From NCBI GenBank assembly GCA_902798605.1, contig CADBXH010000107.1, positions 1-5,892 on the forward strand: a DNA stretch of 5,892 nt. Reading direction: 5' to 3'. Below the pieces are notes generated by a model. The model had not been told where the DNA came from. It did no database searches and saw nothing but the letters and a program-made list of their open reading frames with translations. This stretch comes from an uncultured Ruminococcus sp. (GTDB lineage Bacteria; Bacillota_A; Clostridia; Oscillospirales; Acutalibacteraceae). Made by a program: the position numbers and the translations under genes. This document shows positions 4,932-5,892 of the stretch, piece after piece (position 1 is the first letter of the stretch; each line of letters opens with the position of its first letter).

Positions 4932-5892
4932 CGGTCAGTTCTCCTACTCTGTCCTTGTCAAACACCGTCACCTGCGAGGTCTTGCCGCTGCGCAGCACCA
5001 GCAAAATGCGGTCGACCCACGGCGCGATGTCGCCTGCTTTTTCTGTCGGCGTGGAGAGGATCACCTGAAAGCCGATTTTCCGCAACAACTGAATACTTTT
5101 CTCGATGCGTTCGCCGTCCATTTTGGAAAACGCCTCGTCAAAAATAATCAGGCGCGCGGTGTTGGCTTTTTTGTCGCGACCCATGCGGTAAAGCTGCGCG
5201 AAGGACGCCAGCACTGCGATGTAGAACGGCGTCTGCGTTTCGCCGCCGGACTTCTTGTCGATAGTGCGCGAAAGGCGCTGGCGTTCGCCGTCCTTGTTGA
5301 TGACCTCGATATCGAAGGTGAGATACGTTCGGTAATCGGTGAACAGACTGATTCGCTTTTCGTATTCGCTCTGGTTGAGCGCGGAATTGCCCTCGCCGGT
5401 CATAACCGCGAACAGCTCGCTGATCTCCTCGCGGTATTTTTCGTTGAACTGATTCGTCATCAGCGCATAGCCACTCATTAGCATATCGTCGGTGATCATT
5501 TTGTAATACCGCTCATAATTACTGTTCGGCTCAACTTTGAAGTTGTAGGTGTCCTCGCCGAAAGAAACAGACGAGATCGCGTAATTCAGCTCCTTGATGT
5601 CGCGCTTGACAGAGCGGATCTTGTCGCTCAGCTTGCTGAGAAAATCCTCCTGGAATTCCTCCATCGCCTTTTTCTTGGTGTCCTCGATCCGCGTCAAATA
5701 ATCGGGCAGGGTGTTTTCATTAATAACACGCAGCGCTTCGGAAAACTCGCGGTTATCCTCGGCATTGATGTCGTAGCCCATCTTGTAATCGTGATTAAAT
5801 TTGGTGCGCTGGCTGATCAGGCTCTCTCGAAATCTGCTGACCGCATTGGCAGCGCGGCTTTTCTCACGCGGAAAGGCTTCTAAAATCTGTTT
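4924..5892 (-). CDS. jetC: Wadjet SMC-like ATPase JetC, C-terminal part (5' end beyond the window)
   Basis: The frame is open to the right edge, and 322 residues are visible of a protein usually about 1100 long. JetC is the SMC/MukB-like subunit whose ATPase heads and long coiled coil drive DNA loop extrusion in Wadjet. The first part is the end of the coiled coil (charged, heptad-like, for example TKKKAMEEFQEDFLSKLSDK). The ATPase head then follows in order: ABC signature KKSGGETQT (about 213-221 of the visible part), Walker B LIIFDEAF (248-255) and D-loop SKMDGER. VILSTPTEK lies where the switch region would be. The tail ends VGELTDE just after the jetD start. The identity rests on these motifs together with the directly overlapping jetD. 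Walker A would be off the window. An in-frame ATG at 5781 is an internal methionine, not a start. jetA and jetB should lie further right. Confidence 0.92.
   Translation of the reverse strand, partial: KQILEAFPREKSRAANAVSRFRESLISQRTKFNHDYKMGYDINAEDNREFSEALRVINENTLPDYLTRIEDTKKKAMEEFQEDFLSKLSDKIRSVKRDIKELNYAISSVSFGEDTYNFKVEPNSNYERYYKMITDDMLMSGYALMTNQFNEKYREEISELFAVMTGEGNSALNQSEYEKRISLFTDYRTYLTFDIEVINKDGERQRLSRTIDKKSGGETQTPFYIAVLASFAQLYRMGRDKKANTARLIIFDEAFSKMDGERIEKSIQLLRKIGFQVILSTPTEKAGDIAPWVDRILLVLRSGKTSQVTVFDKDRVGELTDE

Noticed and set aside
4873..5481. Long plus-strand open frames opposite jetC and jetD (also 3846-4238 and 4632-5147)
   Set aside because: These are antisense shadows of GC-rich coding sequence. 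They lack ribosome binding sites and family motifs, while the minus-strand frames carry clear conserved motifs.
1..5892. CRISPR array, tRNA or rRNA genes, transposase
   Set aside because: I found no regularly spaced repeats, no tRNA-like cloverleaf with the conserved T-arm, no rRNA sequence and no transposase or integrase motifs on either strand.

Overview
The window looks like a stretch of defence or accessory genome from a low-to-mid-GC Gram-positive bacterium, most likely a gut-type Clostridia. The reasons are strong GAGGTG-type Shine-Dalgarno sites, near-consensus TTGACA/TATAAT promoters with 17-bp spacers, and protein families common in that group. The taxonomic call is an inference. Every gene I can support is on the minus strand, so transcription runs from high to low coordinates. 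Composition changes along the window: the right end (jetC, jetD) is visibly richer in G+C, while the left 400 bases and the gaps between genes are AT-rich.

Right part (about 3466-5892). This is the 3' half of a type I Wadjet (JetABCD) anti-plasmid locus. The C-terminal 322 residues of the SMC-like ATPase JetC run in from the right edge and carry the ABC signature, Walker B and D-loop. jetC overlaps the complete nuclease gene jetD by 8 bases. JetD has the Toprim-type glutamate and a DxD pair. jetA, jetB and the 5' part of jetC would lie beyond the right edge. After jetD comes a 64-codon gene of unknown function. Its ribosome binding site sits in the loop of a 14-bp perfect inverted repeat, and one arm of that repeat is its codons 2-6. 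This junction is the least expected structure in the window.

Middle part (2097-3470). One gene encodes an AlbA_2 (Schlafen-like) / HATPase_c_4 / winged-helix protein. It has its own consensus promoter, which is studded with ATTCAGT half-sites. That arrangement suggests a repressed, possibly self-regulated gene that was inserted behind, or recruited to, the Wadjet locus.

Gap (1684-2096). These 413 bases have no convincing gene. They hold a 24-bp imperfect direct repeat at exactly 200-bp spacing and a larger imperfect inverted repeat that starts just past the stop of the AlbA_2 gene.

Left part (1-1683). A DUF4143-type AAA ATPase gene carries a PD-(D/E)XK-like C-terminal motif. It is driven by a near-consensus promoter covered by a 13+3+13 palindromic operator, which also fixes the start codon at 1623. 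Downstream are a possible frameshifted coding remnant, an intrinsic terminator and the edge of one more minus-strand open frame.

Working model: Wadjet (SMC-like motor plus JetD nuclease, recognising and cutting circular plasmid DNA) is followed by two separately promoted ATP-binding proteins with DNA-binding-type folds. The three units are neighbours on one strand, each with its own apparent control. The sequence supports co-location in an accessory region but does not prove that they work together.
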